Shown here piece by piece: positions 46,454 through 54,927 of a DNA stretch of 64,000 nucleotides; position 1 is the first letter of the stretch, and every line of letters starts with the position of its first letter. Made by a program: the position numbers and the translations under genes. Source of the DNA: Mycobacterium sp. 1274761.0 (GTDB taxonomy: Bacteria; Actinomycetota; Actinomycetes; Mycobacteriales; Mycobacteriaceae). The stretch is taken from NCBI RefSeq assembly GCF_001668615.1, contig NZ_LZMC01000113.1, forward strand, positions 1 through 64,000. The letters are read 5' to 3'. A model generated the notes under the pieces. That model was given only the letters and a program-made list of their open reading frames with translations. It was not told the origin of the DNA and ran no database searches.

Positions 46454-47256
46454 GCGCTGGCCCTCGCCGCGGTGCCGGTTGACGCGGCGTTTGACCCGAT
46501 CCAACTGTGCTCAAGCTCGTCGTCGGGCTGGTTCTTGATCGCCCGGAAGATGCACGCGTAGACGATGAGTTGCCATGACACGAACAGCGTCATCGCCAAC
46601 CAAAACGTCATCAGGCCGTTCCACGCGAACGGACCTGACTTGGCGATCCACACCGGTGCGGCGATCAGCTCGCTCACGTACTGCCAGACGGTGTAGTAGC
46701 CGAGCCATTTCGGCAGAATGATGTTCTCATCGAGGATGATGGCCAGACCGAAGGCCATCCACATGATGCAGAAGCATCCCAGCGAGCCGATGAACGCCAG
46801 GTAGCCGAAGTCGTAGAGCATCGCCAGGATCGCGGGGTCGTAGCCTGAGCGGAAGGCGCCCAACCCAAAGCAGAACAGCGGGAACAGCATCCCGACAATC
46901 GTGCCGGTGATCGCACCCATCATCACGGTGTAGCGAAACACCGGGCTGACCGACATCCGCTTGATCTGCATGAGGTAAACCGCGTTGGACACCGGCCCCA
47001 GACCGAACGCCAAAGTCAGGACGGCGCAAGCGATCAGCAGGTTGTGCGAGTGCATGAAATCGACGATCTGCGCCTGCGCAGTGCTCGGCGATCGCGGCGG
47101 CATCATCCAGCTCAGCGGGACGAAAACCACCCCGAACACGGAGAAGAAGAACGGCACCGACCAGAACGCGATCCACTGATCGAGCTTCCTGGACTGGCGC
47201 CACGGTCGGGAACGCGTCGTAGCGCATTCGGATGCCGGGGCCACGCTCTCGGTCAT
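46450..47256 (-). CDS. Multi-pass membrane protein, twin 1, unknown function
   Basis: 268 residues with about seven hydrophobic helices, for example WIAFWSVPFFFSVFGVVFVP, AFGLGPVSNAVYL and LMTFWLAMTLFVSWQLIVYA. It is clearly related to the next upstream protein (47253-48044): both share a P-x-SP-x3-(A/E)Q(I/V)x2F segment after helix 1, an ML(Y/N)D(F/M) segment at about two thirds, and KSGP(F/L)A(W/F)(N/D)G near the C-terminus. No known domain recognised. The ATG at 47256 overlaps the stop of its twin; the longer frame to 47562 is not membrane-like and overlaps the twin. Confidence 0.8.
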   Translation of the reverse strand: MTESVAPASECATTRSRPWRQSRKLDQWIAFWSVPFFFSVFGVVFVPLSWMMPPRSPSTAQAQIVDFMHSHNLLIACAVLTLAFGLGPVSNAVYLMQIKRMSVSPVFRYTVMMGAITGTIVGMLFPLFCFGLGAFRSGYDPAILAMLYDFGYLAFIGSLGCFCIMWMAFGLAIILDENIILPKWLGYYTVWQYVSELIAAPVWIAKSGPFAWNGLMTFWLAMTLFVSWQLIVYACIFRAIKNQPDDELEHSWIGSNAASTGTAARASA

Positions 47257-48044
47257 GCCAGGGCCTCCCCCTCGCTGCCCTGGCGATTGACCACGCCCAG
47301 AAGAACAACGAACATCACCGAGATGTAGATTGCAAAAACGCTGAGCCGCAGTGTGAATGACACGGCGCCATCGAACGCTAGCGGCCCCGACTTGTGCAGG
47401 ATCGAGAACGCGCTCGGAATCAGCAGAGCCGCGATGACGATGTTGAAGTGCGCCACCCAGCGACGAAAGATCGGGTCTGACCGTGCGTCGAGGTAAATGC
47501 TGATGGCGAGGCAGAGATTCTGCACGATGATCGTGCCAACCGGCGCGATGAAGAAGAACCACGCCATGTCGTTGAGCAGGCTGATCAGTTGCGGGTCACG
47601 CTCGGGTCGGAAGGCAGCAATCCCCCAGCAGTAGTCGGCGAGGATGAACGCGGTGAGTCCCACCCCAACGCAGAGGATGTAGGCATAGGTGAAGACACTG
47701 CTCGACGTGGCGGTTCTTGATATATGTACAGCGGTCACCGCGAAGAGCGGGACCAGCGAGCACGCAATGAGATTGCCGAGTATCGCGACGCCGAGTATAC
47801 CCGTCACATTCTCGGCGAAGAACGCCGCGACCTGCTCGGGTGTCATTGTCGGCGACAGTGGTGGGGAGAAAACCGGGAACAGAAAACAGGCCAGCGCGAA
47901 CAGCGCCCCGGCGGGCGGCACCGTCCACAACAGGATGCGTTGGCCCTTCGTATTAGCCGCTACAGGTGTCATCATCGCCACCGTCCTGCCTTCTGGATCC
48001 GCTGCCAACCTCGGTGGGGCCGGCTGTGTTCGCTTCGCGGCCAT
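47253..48044 (-). CDS. Multi-pass membrane protein, twin 2, unknown function
   Basis: 263 residues as drawn, with about seven hydrophobic helices (LLWTVPPAGALFALACFLFP, FTYAYILCVGVGLTAFILAD, MAWFFFIAPVGTIIVQNLCL and others). Paralogue of the protein at 46450-47256. Start uncertain: ATG 48044 gives a 23-residue basic leader, while MMTPVAANTKGQ (ATG 47975 or 47972) gives a start closer to helix 1. First gene of the run twin2-twin1-subunit III-subunit IV, all joined by 4-base overlaps. Confidence 0.78.
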   Translation of the reverse strand: MAAKRTQPAPPRLAADPEGRTVAMMTPVAANTKGQRILLWTVPPAGALFALACFLFPVFSPPLSPTMTPEQVAAFFAENVTGILGVAILGNLIACSLVPLFAVTAVHISRTATSSSVFTYAYILCVGVGLTAFILADYCWGIAAFRPERDPQLISLLNDMAWFFFIAPVGTIIVQNLCLAISIYLDARSDPIFRRWVAHFNIVIAALLIPSAFSILHKSGPLAFDGAVSFTLRLSVFAIYISVMFVVLLGVVNRQGSEGEALA

Positions 48045-48574
48045 AAACGAGTAGACAGCTCCTCGGACGCGCCGCTGTGCACGCCTGGAGCGGGTTTGGC
48101 CACGCGTTGGTACGAGTGATCACACTTTCCAGGGCACCAATACCGACCTCGGCCGCGCTCGACGAAAGGGCTACGTCCGCCCTCGAACCAGCAACAGCTT
48201 CCGCAGACACAATCTTGACCAATTCCTTCGCCGCTACACTCGACGAGGCCATTCCGCTCTCGGCGGTCGACCTCCAATCATCCACCTCGCTGACTGACAT
48301 GCATCTAGTCACGTCACGACAGCTAGGCAATCAGTTCCAATCGCACTGGCAATTGGGTGATAATCGGGTTGCTGAAACCGCATGCGCCACTGGGGCTCTC
48401 AGTCCGTTCCCAGCCTCCCGCGCCGTTCGGAACCGAGCTGGTTTGCGCCCCTTCGCCATTCGAGAAGACCCGCTAAGTGCCATTGAGCGCAACTCCGTAG
48501 TCCGTGGCGAGCGCCGACGGCGCGGATACCACACTTGCGACACGGCGATCGACGCTACGACGCCCGCAGCCCAA
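48045..48574. other. 530-base gap, no convincing gene
   Basis: Lies between the first membrane-protein gene and the FprB stop. Open frames cross it on both strands (for example 47953-48330 minus and 48077-49006 plus), but they overlap neighbours and resemble no family. It should contain the promoter for the oxidase-subunit run. Confidence 0.55.
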
Positions 48575-50269
48575 TCAACTCCGCGCATGCGCGTAAGCCT
48601 TCCTGGCGATTTCGACCATCTTGGCTGGGTCGGTGAACTTGACCCGCGGACGTCCGAAGGATTGACCACGCTGGCGTTCGGCTTGGTCGATGGCGTGCCA
48701 GCCGTCGCCCGAAATTCGGTCCGGCTGACGAACAGCGAGAAGTCGCTCAAGCGAAGGTCGATCTCCGTCGGGGCGGCAGAGCCTGCCGGAGATGAAGTCC
48801 TCCATGATGTTTGCGACCGTCTCGCGGGCACAGTGCTTATTGGTACCGATCGTGCCATTGGCTCCGCGCTTGATCCATCCGGCGACGTAGACGCCTGTGA
48901 TCGGCTGCCCGTCTTCGGCGATCACCCGGCCGCGGTCATTGGGGATGATTCCGCGATGCTCATCGAACGGCAGGCCGGGCAGTGGCCGGCCCCGGAAGCC
49001 CACTGAGCGCAATACCAATGATGCCTCGATATCCTCGGTCTGGTCGGTCGCGACGGCCTTGATTGTGCCGTCAATGTCGACGAGCTCGTTGGCGGTGATC
49101 CGTACCCCCTCAACGCGGTCGGTCCCTTGAATTTCGACCGGGGAAACGCAGTAGCGGAATACGGCCCGCTTGTTGTGCGGGTCCAGCGGACGGTGCGCGA
49201 ACTCCTCGGCAAGCCTCACCTTTAGAGCGAGCGCCGGTTCCAGCGCGGGATCTTCGATCTGGGCTCGGCTGGTTGGGTCGAGGTTGAGCTCGCGCTCATC
49301 GAGCACGACGTCCACCCCCGGCAGGTGGTTGAAGGCCAGAAACTCCGATGATGAGTAGGCCGCCTGCAGTGGCCCGCGTCGTCCCAGAAGCACGACCTCC
49401 CGAATGTTGCTGCGCCGTAGGTTCTCCAGCGCATATTCTGCGATGTCGGTGTTCTGCAATTCGTTGGGGTCGAGGAGCAAGATTCGCGCCACATCCAAGG
49501 CGACGTTGCCGTTTCCGACCACCACGGCGCGCTGTCCGGACAGATCGAATGTCATATCGGCGTAATCGGGATGCCCGTTGTACCAGGCGACGAACTCGGA
49601 TGCGGGATGGCTTCCGGGCAGATCCTCACCCGGTATGTCGAGCCGGCGCTCATCGAATGCGCCGACGGCGTAGATGACGGCGTGGTGGTGGCGCATCAGC
49701 TCTTCATGCGTGATGTGCTTACCGACTTCGACGTTGAGGTGCAAACCCACAGCGTCTGTGACGAACCTCGCCCCGAAGGTCAGGCCCACCTCCTTGGTCG
49801 CGGAGTGATCCGGCGCCACACCGCCGCGAATTAGCCCGTAGGGCGTAGGCAGCCTGTCCAGCAACTCGATCTCGACGTCGGCGCGGGCCAACAGCTCGTC
49901 GGCGGCATAGCATGCGGCCGGCCCCCCGCCGACGATCGCGACCCGCAGAGTCCCCAGTTCCTTAGGTGGACGTGAGGGCCGCTCGTCTAATCGTCGAGGA
50001 TCTGCGTGCAGCGGGTGCCGCTCGAAGTAGGCAGCGTTGATGTCTTTGTATCGTTTCAACGGTTCAGGTAGATCGACCTCGTAGTCGATCGCGCTGGTCG
50101 GGCAGACAGGTACGCATGCGCCGCAGTCGACGCAGGCTTCCGGATCGATGTGCAGCATCTCGGCCGTGTTGAATTCGGGGTCATCCGGCGAGGGGCGGAT
50201 GCAATCGACTGGGCACACCGACACGCAGCTGGCATCGTTGCAGCATCTCTGGGTGATCACGAAAGCCAC
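48575..50269 (-). CDS. fprB: Ferredoxin / ferredoxin-NADP reductase fusion (FprB)
   Basis: 564 residues. The N-terminal 7Fe-type ferredoxin domain at 1-75 has CCNDASCVSVCPVDC and then CVDCGACVPVCPTSAI, giving ligands for 3Fe-4S and 4Fe-4S clusters. The rest is an adrenodoxin-reductase-like flavoprotein: VAIVGGGPAACYAADELLA (FAD), GVAPDHSATKEV, AVVVGNGNVALDVARILLL (NADPH) and VAGWIKRGANGTIGTNKHCA. It passes electrons from NADPH to its own or a separate ferredoxin, and to P450s. The GTG 50269 (VAFVITQRCCNDASC) fits homologues starting just before VITQ; longer starts at 50278 and 50332 exist. A P450 gene lies 1.6 kb away, which suggests a functional link. Confidence 0.9.
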   Translation of the reverse strand: MAFVITQRCCNDASCVSVCPVDCIRPSPDDPEFNTAEMLHIDPEACVDCGACVPVCPTSAIDYEVDLPEPLKRYKDINAAYFERHPLHADPRRLDERPSRPPKELGTLRVAIVGGGPAACYAADELLARADVEIELLDRLPTPYGLIRGGVAPDHSATKEVGLTFGARFVTDAVGLHLNVEVGKHITHEELMRHHHAVIYAVGAFDERRLDIPGEDLPGSHPASEFVAWYNGHPDYADMTFDLSGQRAVVVGNGNVALDVARILLLDPNELQNTDIAEYALENLRRSNIREVVLLGRRGPLQAAYSSSEFLAFNHLPGVDVVLDERELNLDPTSRAQIEDPALEPALALKVRLAEEFAHRPLDPHNKRAVFRYCVSPVEIQGTDRVEGVRITANELVDIDGTIKAVATDQTEDIEASLVLRSVGFRGRPLPGLPFDEHRGIIPNDRGRVIAEDGQPITGVYVAGWIKRGANGTIGTNKHCARETVANIMEDFISGRLCRPDGDRPSLERLLAVRQPDRISGDGWHAIDQAERQRGQSFGRPRVKFTDPAKMVEIARKAYAHARS

Positions 50270-50663
50270 AGCGGGGACCCTGATCTCGGGCAGGCCGATG
50301 CCTGCAGGTCTATCTGCCCACTCTGCCGCCACGGTCGAGTCGTCACGGCGTAGCTACCCACTGCGACGATCGACGGCAGCCACCGACCGCCGGCGCCAGC
50401 TTCGCGTGAACGCTGCGCTGTCATCACCAGATCAGCTTGGTGAACACCTGATGACACAGTCAACGAGGCGCCACGAGGTTGAAAGGGGGGTCGAACCCGG
50501 TCAGCCACCTGCCCGACAGCTCGTACGGGCTGCACCTGCAGTGATGGGTGAGAGATCCGTATGGTTTTCTCTCGTGCTGCGAAACGCAAGTTTAGGACTG
50601 GCAGACGCAATTGGATCTACCGAGTGCGCGAAACGCGAAGAACCCCGATTGCAGCTGCTTGCG
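50270..50663. other. 394-base gap upstream of fprB, nothing clear
   Basis: Between the fprB start and the TetR stop. A minus-strand frame 50257-50610 shows no family likeness and I read it as chance. Presumably holds the fprB promoter; I find no confident box. Confidence 0.5.
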
Positions 50664-51206
50664 CTAGCTAAACGATGGGCCGACGAAGCGTCTGACGAGC
50701 GCGTGCTCGACTTCGCGGTCCTCGGCTGGCCAGTACCACAGCGCCAGGGTTACCCGCAGCAACCACTGCGCGGCCAGGGGGTCGTCGGAACCGATCACTT
50801 CCTGGGCCAGCCGGGCCACGCCCGGCGATGCTGTCAACCATTCGCCTTCGTGGCTCGGCCGGATCGAACCCATCATCAGGTCACCGAGCGGCTCGGCGCG
50901 GATGTGCTCTAGCGCAACCAAGATCGCCGTGACTACACGCTCAGTGCCGTGTAAGTCCTTGATCGCCTCACGCACTAACCCGACGATTCGTGCGGAGGTG
51001 CGCATGGTGACGGCTTCACGGATCGCGGCCTTGCCGCCGGCGTGACGATAGATCGTTGCCGGTGAACAATGCACTATGGCGGCCAGTGCCTCAATCGTGA
51101 ACGCCTCAAATCCTTTGCGCGAGACCAGCTCTGCCGCCGCGTCGTAAATTCGGTCGGCGGCTTCGCTGCTTCGGTCGCGGCCGACCAACCAATCCTCACG
51201 TGTCAT
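50664..51206 (-). CDS. TetR-family transcriptional regulator
   Basis: 180 residues. The DNA-binding N-terminus (about 10-60) reads ADRIYDAAAELVSRKGFEAF, then TIEALAAIVHCSPATIYRHA, with the TetR helix-turn-helix and IYRH recognition end. The C-terminal half is all-helical. It lies divergent to the P450 gene across a 650-base gap, a common arrangement for regulators of a P450. ATG 51206 is chosen (GTG 51209 adjacent); AAGGTG lies upstream. Confidence 0.88.
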   Translation of the reverse strand: MTREDWLVGRDRSSEAADRIYDAAAELVSRKGFEAFTIEALAAIVHCSPATIYRHAGGKAAIREAVTMRTSARIVGLVREAIKDLHGTERVVTAILVALEHIRAEPLGDLMMGSIRPSHEGEWLTASPGVARLAQEVIGSDDPLAAQWLLRVTLALWYWPAEDREVEHALVRRFVGPSFS

Positions 51207-51244
51207 CACACCTTGTCCCCGTCCAGCCGACAGATAAATTCGCG

Positions 51245-51259
51245 TTCTCGCGTTGAGAA
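51245..51259. promoter_or_regulatory. Palindrome, candidate TetR operator
   Basis: TTCTC and GAGAA arms around GCGTT, 39 bases upstream of the TetR start codon, in an A/T-rich stretch. Autoregulation by the adjacent TetR is the simplest reading. Arms are short, so this is only suggestive. Confidence 0.35.
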
Positions 51260-51534
51260 TTATTTTGAGTGCTTCACCCGGCTCACATGCCTGTCGTGAG
51301 AAGTCATCACACTACCCCGCCACTGGGTGCCGCGACCTCGACCCGCGCACTTGACGGCTGTGATGTTCACCGGTTCCCACGACGCATTGACGACATCAGA
51401 CGAGCTCAGGGCTGGGCACACCGAGCCCGACACCCCTTCGGCAAGGGCACGTCCCGGGGATCCGAGTTCTGCAGAATAAGCTGGTGCACATGCGGCCGTT
51501 CTCAGCGACAAGGCCAAAACGGCTTTATCGTTGT

Positions 51535-51671
51535 GAGAATTTTGGACAGGATTCTATCGCAGAACGCGCTGGTCAGACGGCTCTGGTGCGAAACGCTTCC
51601 TGCGTAGCATCAGAACGGGCCTTTCAACTTCGTGTCGCACCGTTGACGATAGGTGCACCAGCGCCGAACCT
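51535..51671 (+). promoter_or_regulatory. Conserved upstream element, copy B (before the P450)
   Basis: Second copy of the element at 43455-43592. The core GGCCTTTCAACTTC is at 51618-51631 and CGTTGACG at 51641-51648, at exactly the same spacing from GAGAA (86 bases to CTTTCAACTT) as in copy A. The P450 start is about 216 bases after CGTTGACG, versus about 122 for the SDR. Confidence 0.6.
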
Positions 51672-51856
51672 GAGGGCATGAGGGTGCAGCGCCATCACCT
51701 GCGGTCGGCATGCGCCCACCCGTCCTGCATGCCGGCCCATCGGCGGCTTGAGGAGACGCTTGCTTTGGCGCACAACGCTTTCCACCCCGACCCGCACGGT
51801 GCCGCCTCGCCGGCCCGAGAGACCTTTGCGTCCTTTACTAACGGGCGAAAGGTGCA

Positions 51857-53158
51857 ATGGTCATGGCGGTGAACAACCCGCGCGGCATCGCTACATTACT
51901 CAAACCGCTTGGCAGCGCTGTCCAAATGAATCTCACCGGGGCGATCCGCACGCACCGGCTGGGCTATCGAGGTTGGACCGGCGCGGTCAACACCGACTAC
52001 GACCCCTTGGACGCCGCCACTGCGGCTCAGCCGCACGAAGCCTACCGAGCGCTTCATCGCAGCGGGCGCGTGCACTACAACCCTAAACGCGCCACCTGGA
52101 TCCTCAGCCGACTCAATGACGTCCGTGCGGCGTTACGCGATACGGATCAGGTCACCAGCGCCCGGGGGGTAACGCGGGTCAGAATGGCGGCGGACCTCCT
52201 AGTGCTCACCGACGGCGACCAGCACGCCCGACTACGCAAGCAGGTCCAGCCCGGCTTCACCCGCCGCGCGCTGGAAAACTGGCAGGAGATAACAGACAAG
52301 CTTGCAGCCGAACTCGTAGAAAACGTGATCAATGAGCCGGGTTGCGACGTGGTAGAACGGCTTGCGATACCGATGCCGATCCGTATCATCGCAGCGATCC
52401 TTGGGGTACCAGACACCGACGTCGCCGACTTTCGACGATGGTCGGAAAACAGTGTTCGAATCATCGATTTCTCACCGACACCCAAAGGTGTTGTCGATAC
52501 CGCAAACTCGATGCGCGCAGTCCTCGCGCTACGACGCTACTTCCTGCGTCACCTCGCCTCCGGTGAGCTCAAAGATTCGGACACCATGCTTGGGCGGCTG
52601 CTGGAACACAACACCGAAGGCGACCTCAGCGACGATCAGTTGTTCTACGTTGCCCTCTTGCTGCTCATCGCCGGTAACGAGACGACTACCAACCTGCTCG
52701 GTGGCATGTTCGAAACTTTGGCCCACAACCCCGACCAGTACGATCTCATCCGCGCCAACCCCGATCTCATTCCCATCGCCGTCGAGGAACAGCTGCGGAT
52801 CTCCAGCCCTATCCAAAACCTCTACCGCTATACGCGGGCGGACTATCAGGTCGGCGAGGTAACCATTCCCGCCGGCGCACGCGTGCTCCTGTCCTTCGGT
52901 GCAGCCAACCGCGACCCACTCGTCTTCGACGATCCTGACGAATACCGCGCAGACCGCAACCCGCGCATGCATATCGGTTTCGGCTATGGCGCACACATGT
53001 GCGTCGGCGCTCCTCTGGCACGCATGGAGGCGCAGGCGGTGCTGCGTGAACTCGTCGACCGCGTCGCCCGTATCACCGTCGTCGGCCCCACAACTTGGTC
53101 GACCAACAGCTCGCTGCGTGGGCCGACGCGTTTGCCCGTCAGGTTGCTCTGCAGCTGA
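51857..53158 (+). CDS. Cytochrome P450
   Basis: 433 residues. I-helix AGNETTTN, ExxR in VEEQLRIS, and the heme loop FGYGAHMCVGAPLARMEA with the thiolate Cys near residue 382. It is a soluble bacterial class I P450 needing ferredoxin and a reductase; FprB nearby could serve. The ATG at 51857 has GAAAGG upstream; M51863 in the same frame is an alternative. Substrate cannot be read from sequence; the hydrolases and SDR in the block hint at a lipid or terpenoid. Confidence 0.94.
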   Translation: MVMAVNNPRGIATLLKPLGSAVQMNLTGAIRTHRLGYRGWTGAVNTDYDPLDAATAAQPHEAYRALHRSGRVHYNPKRATWILSRLNDVRAALRDTDQVTSARGVTRVRMAADLLVLTDGDQHARLRKQVQPGFTRRALENWQEITDKLAAELVENVINEPGCDVVERLAIPMPIRIIAAILGVPDTDVADFRRWSENSVRIIDFSPTPKGVVDTANSMRAVLALRRYFLRHLASGELKDSDTMLGRLLEHNTEGDLSDDQLFYVALLLLIAGNETTTNLLGGMFETLAHNPDQYDLIRANPDLIPIAVEEQLRISSPIQNLYRYTRADYQVGEVTIPAGARVLLSFGAANRDPLVFDDPDEYRADRNPRMHIGFGYGAHMCVGAPLARMEAQAVLRELVDRVARITVVGPTTWSTNSSLRGPTRLPVRLLCS

Positions 53159-53310
53159 GTTGGTCCACACCCGCCGGGCACCCCCTTTAGCGAATGAGAA
53201 CCCCGGTCCTCAAACTCTATCCCTGACCCTGATCATCAAGTCGCGCAGTGTGTTTGACACCGATCCCGCCGACGCCAACCCCGATGACGAAGTGACGGGC
53301 CGCTACGCCG

Positions 53311-54534
53311 TCAGATATTGGCGTTACCTTCCCGCCACTGTTCCCACGGAATGTTCCAGTCGCCGAGGCCGTCGGTGCCGGGAAGCACTGAGCCGACGGT
53401 ATTGGAGATCTCGACGATGTCGCCACGCTTGGTGTTCTCGAAGAACCAAACGGCATTGCTGGTGCTGACGTTGAGGCAGCCATGGCTGACATTGCTGTAG
53501 CCCTGGCTTCCGACCGACCATGGCGCAGCGTGCACGAAGATGCCGCTGTAGGAGATCTGGGTGGCGTAGTCCACCTCGGTGCGATATCCGTTGGGCGAGT
53601 TCGACGGAACGCCATAGGTCGACGAATCCATCACCATGTGGCCGAACCGGTCACCGACGATGAAGATGCCGTTGTTCGTCGGAGAACTATTCTTGCCCAT
53701 GGAGATCGGCATCGTCTTGATGACCTCGCCGTTGCGCCGGACCGTCAACGTCTTCGTGTTGTCGTCAGCGGTCGCGATCACCTCGTCACCGATGGTGAAG
53801 TGTGTGGTGACGTTCTGCGCGCCGAACAGGCCGTCCCCGAGATCGACACCGTAGGTGTTGACGGCCACATCCACGGTCGTGCCGGGTTTCCAGTATTGCG
53901 CTGGGCGCCAACGTACTTCGCGATTACTCAGCCAGTAGAAAGCGCCTTCGACAGGCGGGTTGGTTTTCACCGTGATCGCCTGCTGCGCCGCGAGCCGATT
54001 CGGAATGTTCTCATCGAAGCGCACGGCGACGGGCTGCCCGATGCCGACGACCTCACCGTCGTTCGGCAGCACGTAGGGCACCGTCAGGTTCTCAGGCGAA
54101 TGCGTCTGGAATGTCATTCGCTGATTGGCAGCACCGCCGAGCCCCAGCGATTGCGCGTTCAGCGTGTAGCGCGTGTTGTAGTCCAGTGGCTCGGTGGTGC
54201 GCCACGTCAAACCGTCGGCGCTGAGCTCGCCGGCGACCGGGGTGCCCTCGTCGTCGTTGACCATCGTGATCGCGCCGAGGACGCCGTCCTCGGCGGCTAC
54301 CGTCACGGGCTGGTCCACGGCGACGCCGACCGCGCCGTCCTTCACAGATGCGGTGAGCTTGGGCACCAGCAGGTCACCGAAGGGCGTCCCCTTGTCGGTG
54401 ATCGTCTGAGGCTGAGCCGGCTGGGAGCTTCCGCCGCAGGCACTGAGCCCGACCACAAGGGCCGGCACGACGGCGATGGCCGTCAGCCAGAGATAAAAAC
54501 GGCGCGGACGGGCCAACTTTTTGACCTGCCACAT
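53311..54534 (-). CDS. ldtB: L,D-transpeptidase LdtB (lipoprotein)
   Basis: 407 residues. Lipoprotein signal VVGLSACGG with Cys33. Two Ig-like domains (about 50-250) are followed by a YkuD catalytic domain with IFVHAAPWSVGSQGYSNVSH then GCLNVS, i.e. the HX(14-17)(S/T)HGChN signature with the nucleophilic Cys. It forms 3-3 peptidoglycan cross-links at the outer face of the membrane. ATG 54534 has GGAG eight bases upstream and gives the length of Rv2518c (408); an upstream TTG at 54546 is not needed. A TAGAAT hexamer upstream could be the -10. Followed by tRNA-Lys on the other strand, as in M. tuberculosis. Confidence 0.95.
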   Translation of the reverse strand: MWQVKKLARPRRFYLWLTAIAVVPALVVGLSACGGSSQPAQPQTITDKGTPFGDLLVPKLTASVKDGAVGVAVDQPVTVAAEDGVLGAITMVNDDEGTPVAGELSADGLTWRTTEPLDYNTRYTLNAQSLGLGGAANQRMTFQTHSPENLTVPYVLPNDGEVVGIGQPVAVRFDENIPNRLAAQQAITVKTNPPVEGAFYWLSNREVRWRPAQYWKPGTTVDVAVNTYGVDLGDGLFGAQNVTTHFTIGDEVIATADDNTKTLTVRRNGEVIKTMPISMGKNSSPTNNGIFIVGDRFGHMVMDSSTYGVPSNSPNGYRTEVDYATQISYSGIFVHAAPWSVGSQGYSNVSHGCLNVSTSNAVWFFENTKRGDIVEISNTVGSVLPGTDGLGDWNIPWEQWREGNANI

Positions 54535-54693
54535 AATTTGCTCCAACTCGTAGGAGAACCGACTTCTGAGAATTCTGGCAATATTCTAAGGGCAACCGCT
54601 GCCTCGCGCGAACGCGCTGACAGAGCCCTCTACGGAGCCGTCGACCAAAGAGATTTCACCCTGTGCCTCGCCGCCTGTTATTGTCGCTGACGC

Positions 54694-54766
<73 letters not shown>

Positions 54767-54778
54767 CTCTCCAAAACC

Positions 54779-54817
54779 CGAGGTCAGGCGGAGTTTGCCT
54801 GACCTTCGGTGTTTTTG
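54779..54817 (+). terminator. Terminator after tRNA-Lys
   Basis: CGAGGTCAGGC and GCCTGACCTTCG form a long stem around a short loop, followed by GTGTTTTTGG, a good T tract. Just beyond is the short palindrome TACCCCAAAGGGGTA. Confidence 0.85.
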
Positions 54818-54927
54818 GTATACCCCAAAGGGGTATCGACACGGCCAAAATCCTCCACCGGTCCTCCACGCGACCGGAAGTGACCCGCCACAGCAAACGG
54901 CGCGTTGGCCGGTTCTATTGGCCGGGG

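Larger units (their letters stand above)
51207..51856. other. 650-base divergent regulatory gap between TetR and P450
   Basis: A/T-richer than neighbours, no convincing gene. It contains a small palindrome TTCTCgcgttGAGAA at 51245-51259 close to the TetR start, and the conserved element copy B (51535-51671) upstream of the P450. Confidence 0.6.

Noticed and set aside
47953..48330. 125-codon minus-strand frame in the gap before the membrane-protein run
   Set aside because: Superficially protein-like (Ser/Ala/Val/Glu), but overlaps the next gene start and no family or ribosome site supports it.
50257..50610. Minus-strand frame overlapping the fprB start
   Set aside because: Overlaps fprB in another frame and shows no similarity to known proteins.
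51269..51607. Plus-strand frame of 112 codons upstream of the P450
   Set aside because: No domain, irregular composition, and it covers the conserved non-coding element; more likely regulatory DNA.
41718..53310. Insertion sequences or transposase/integrase genes in the accessory block
   Set aside because: I searched by eye for transposase-like frames and terminal inverted repeats and saw none; only gene content and gaps suggest mobility.
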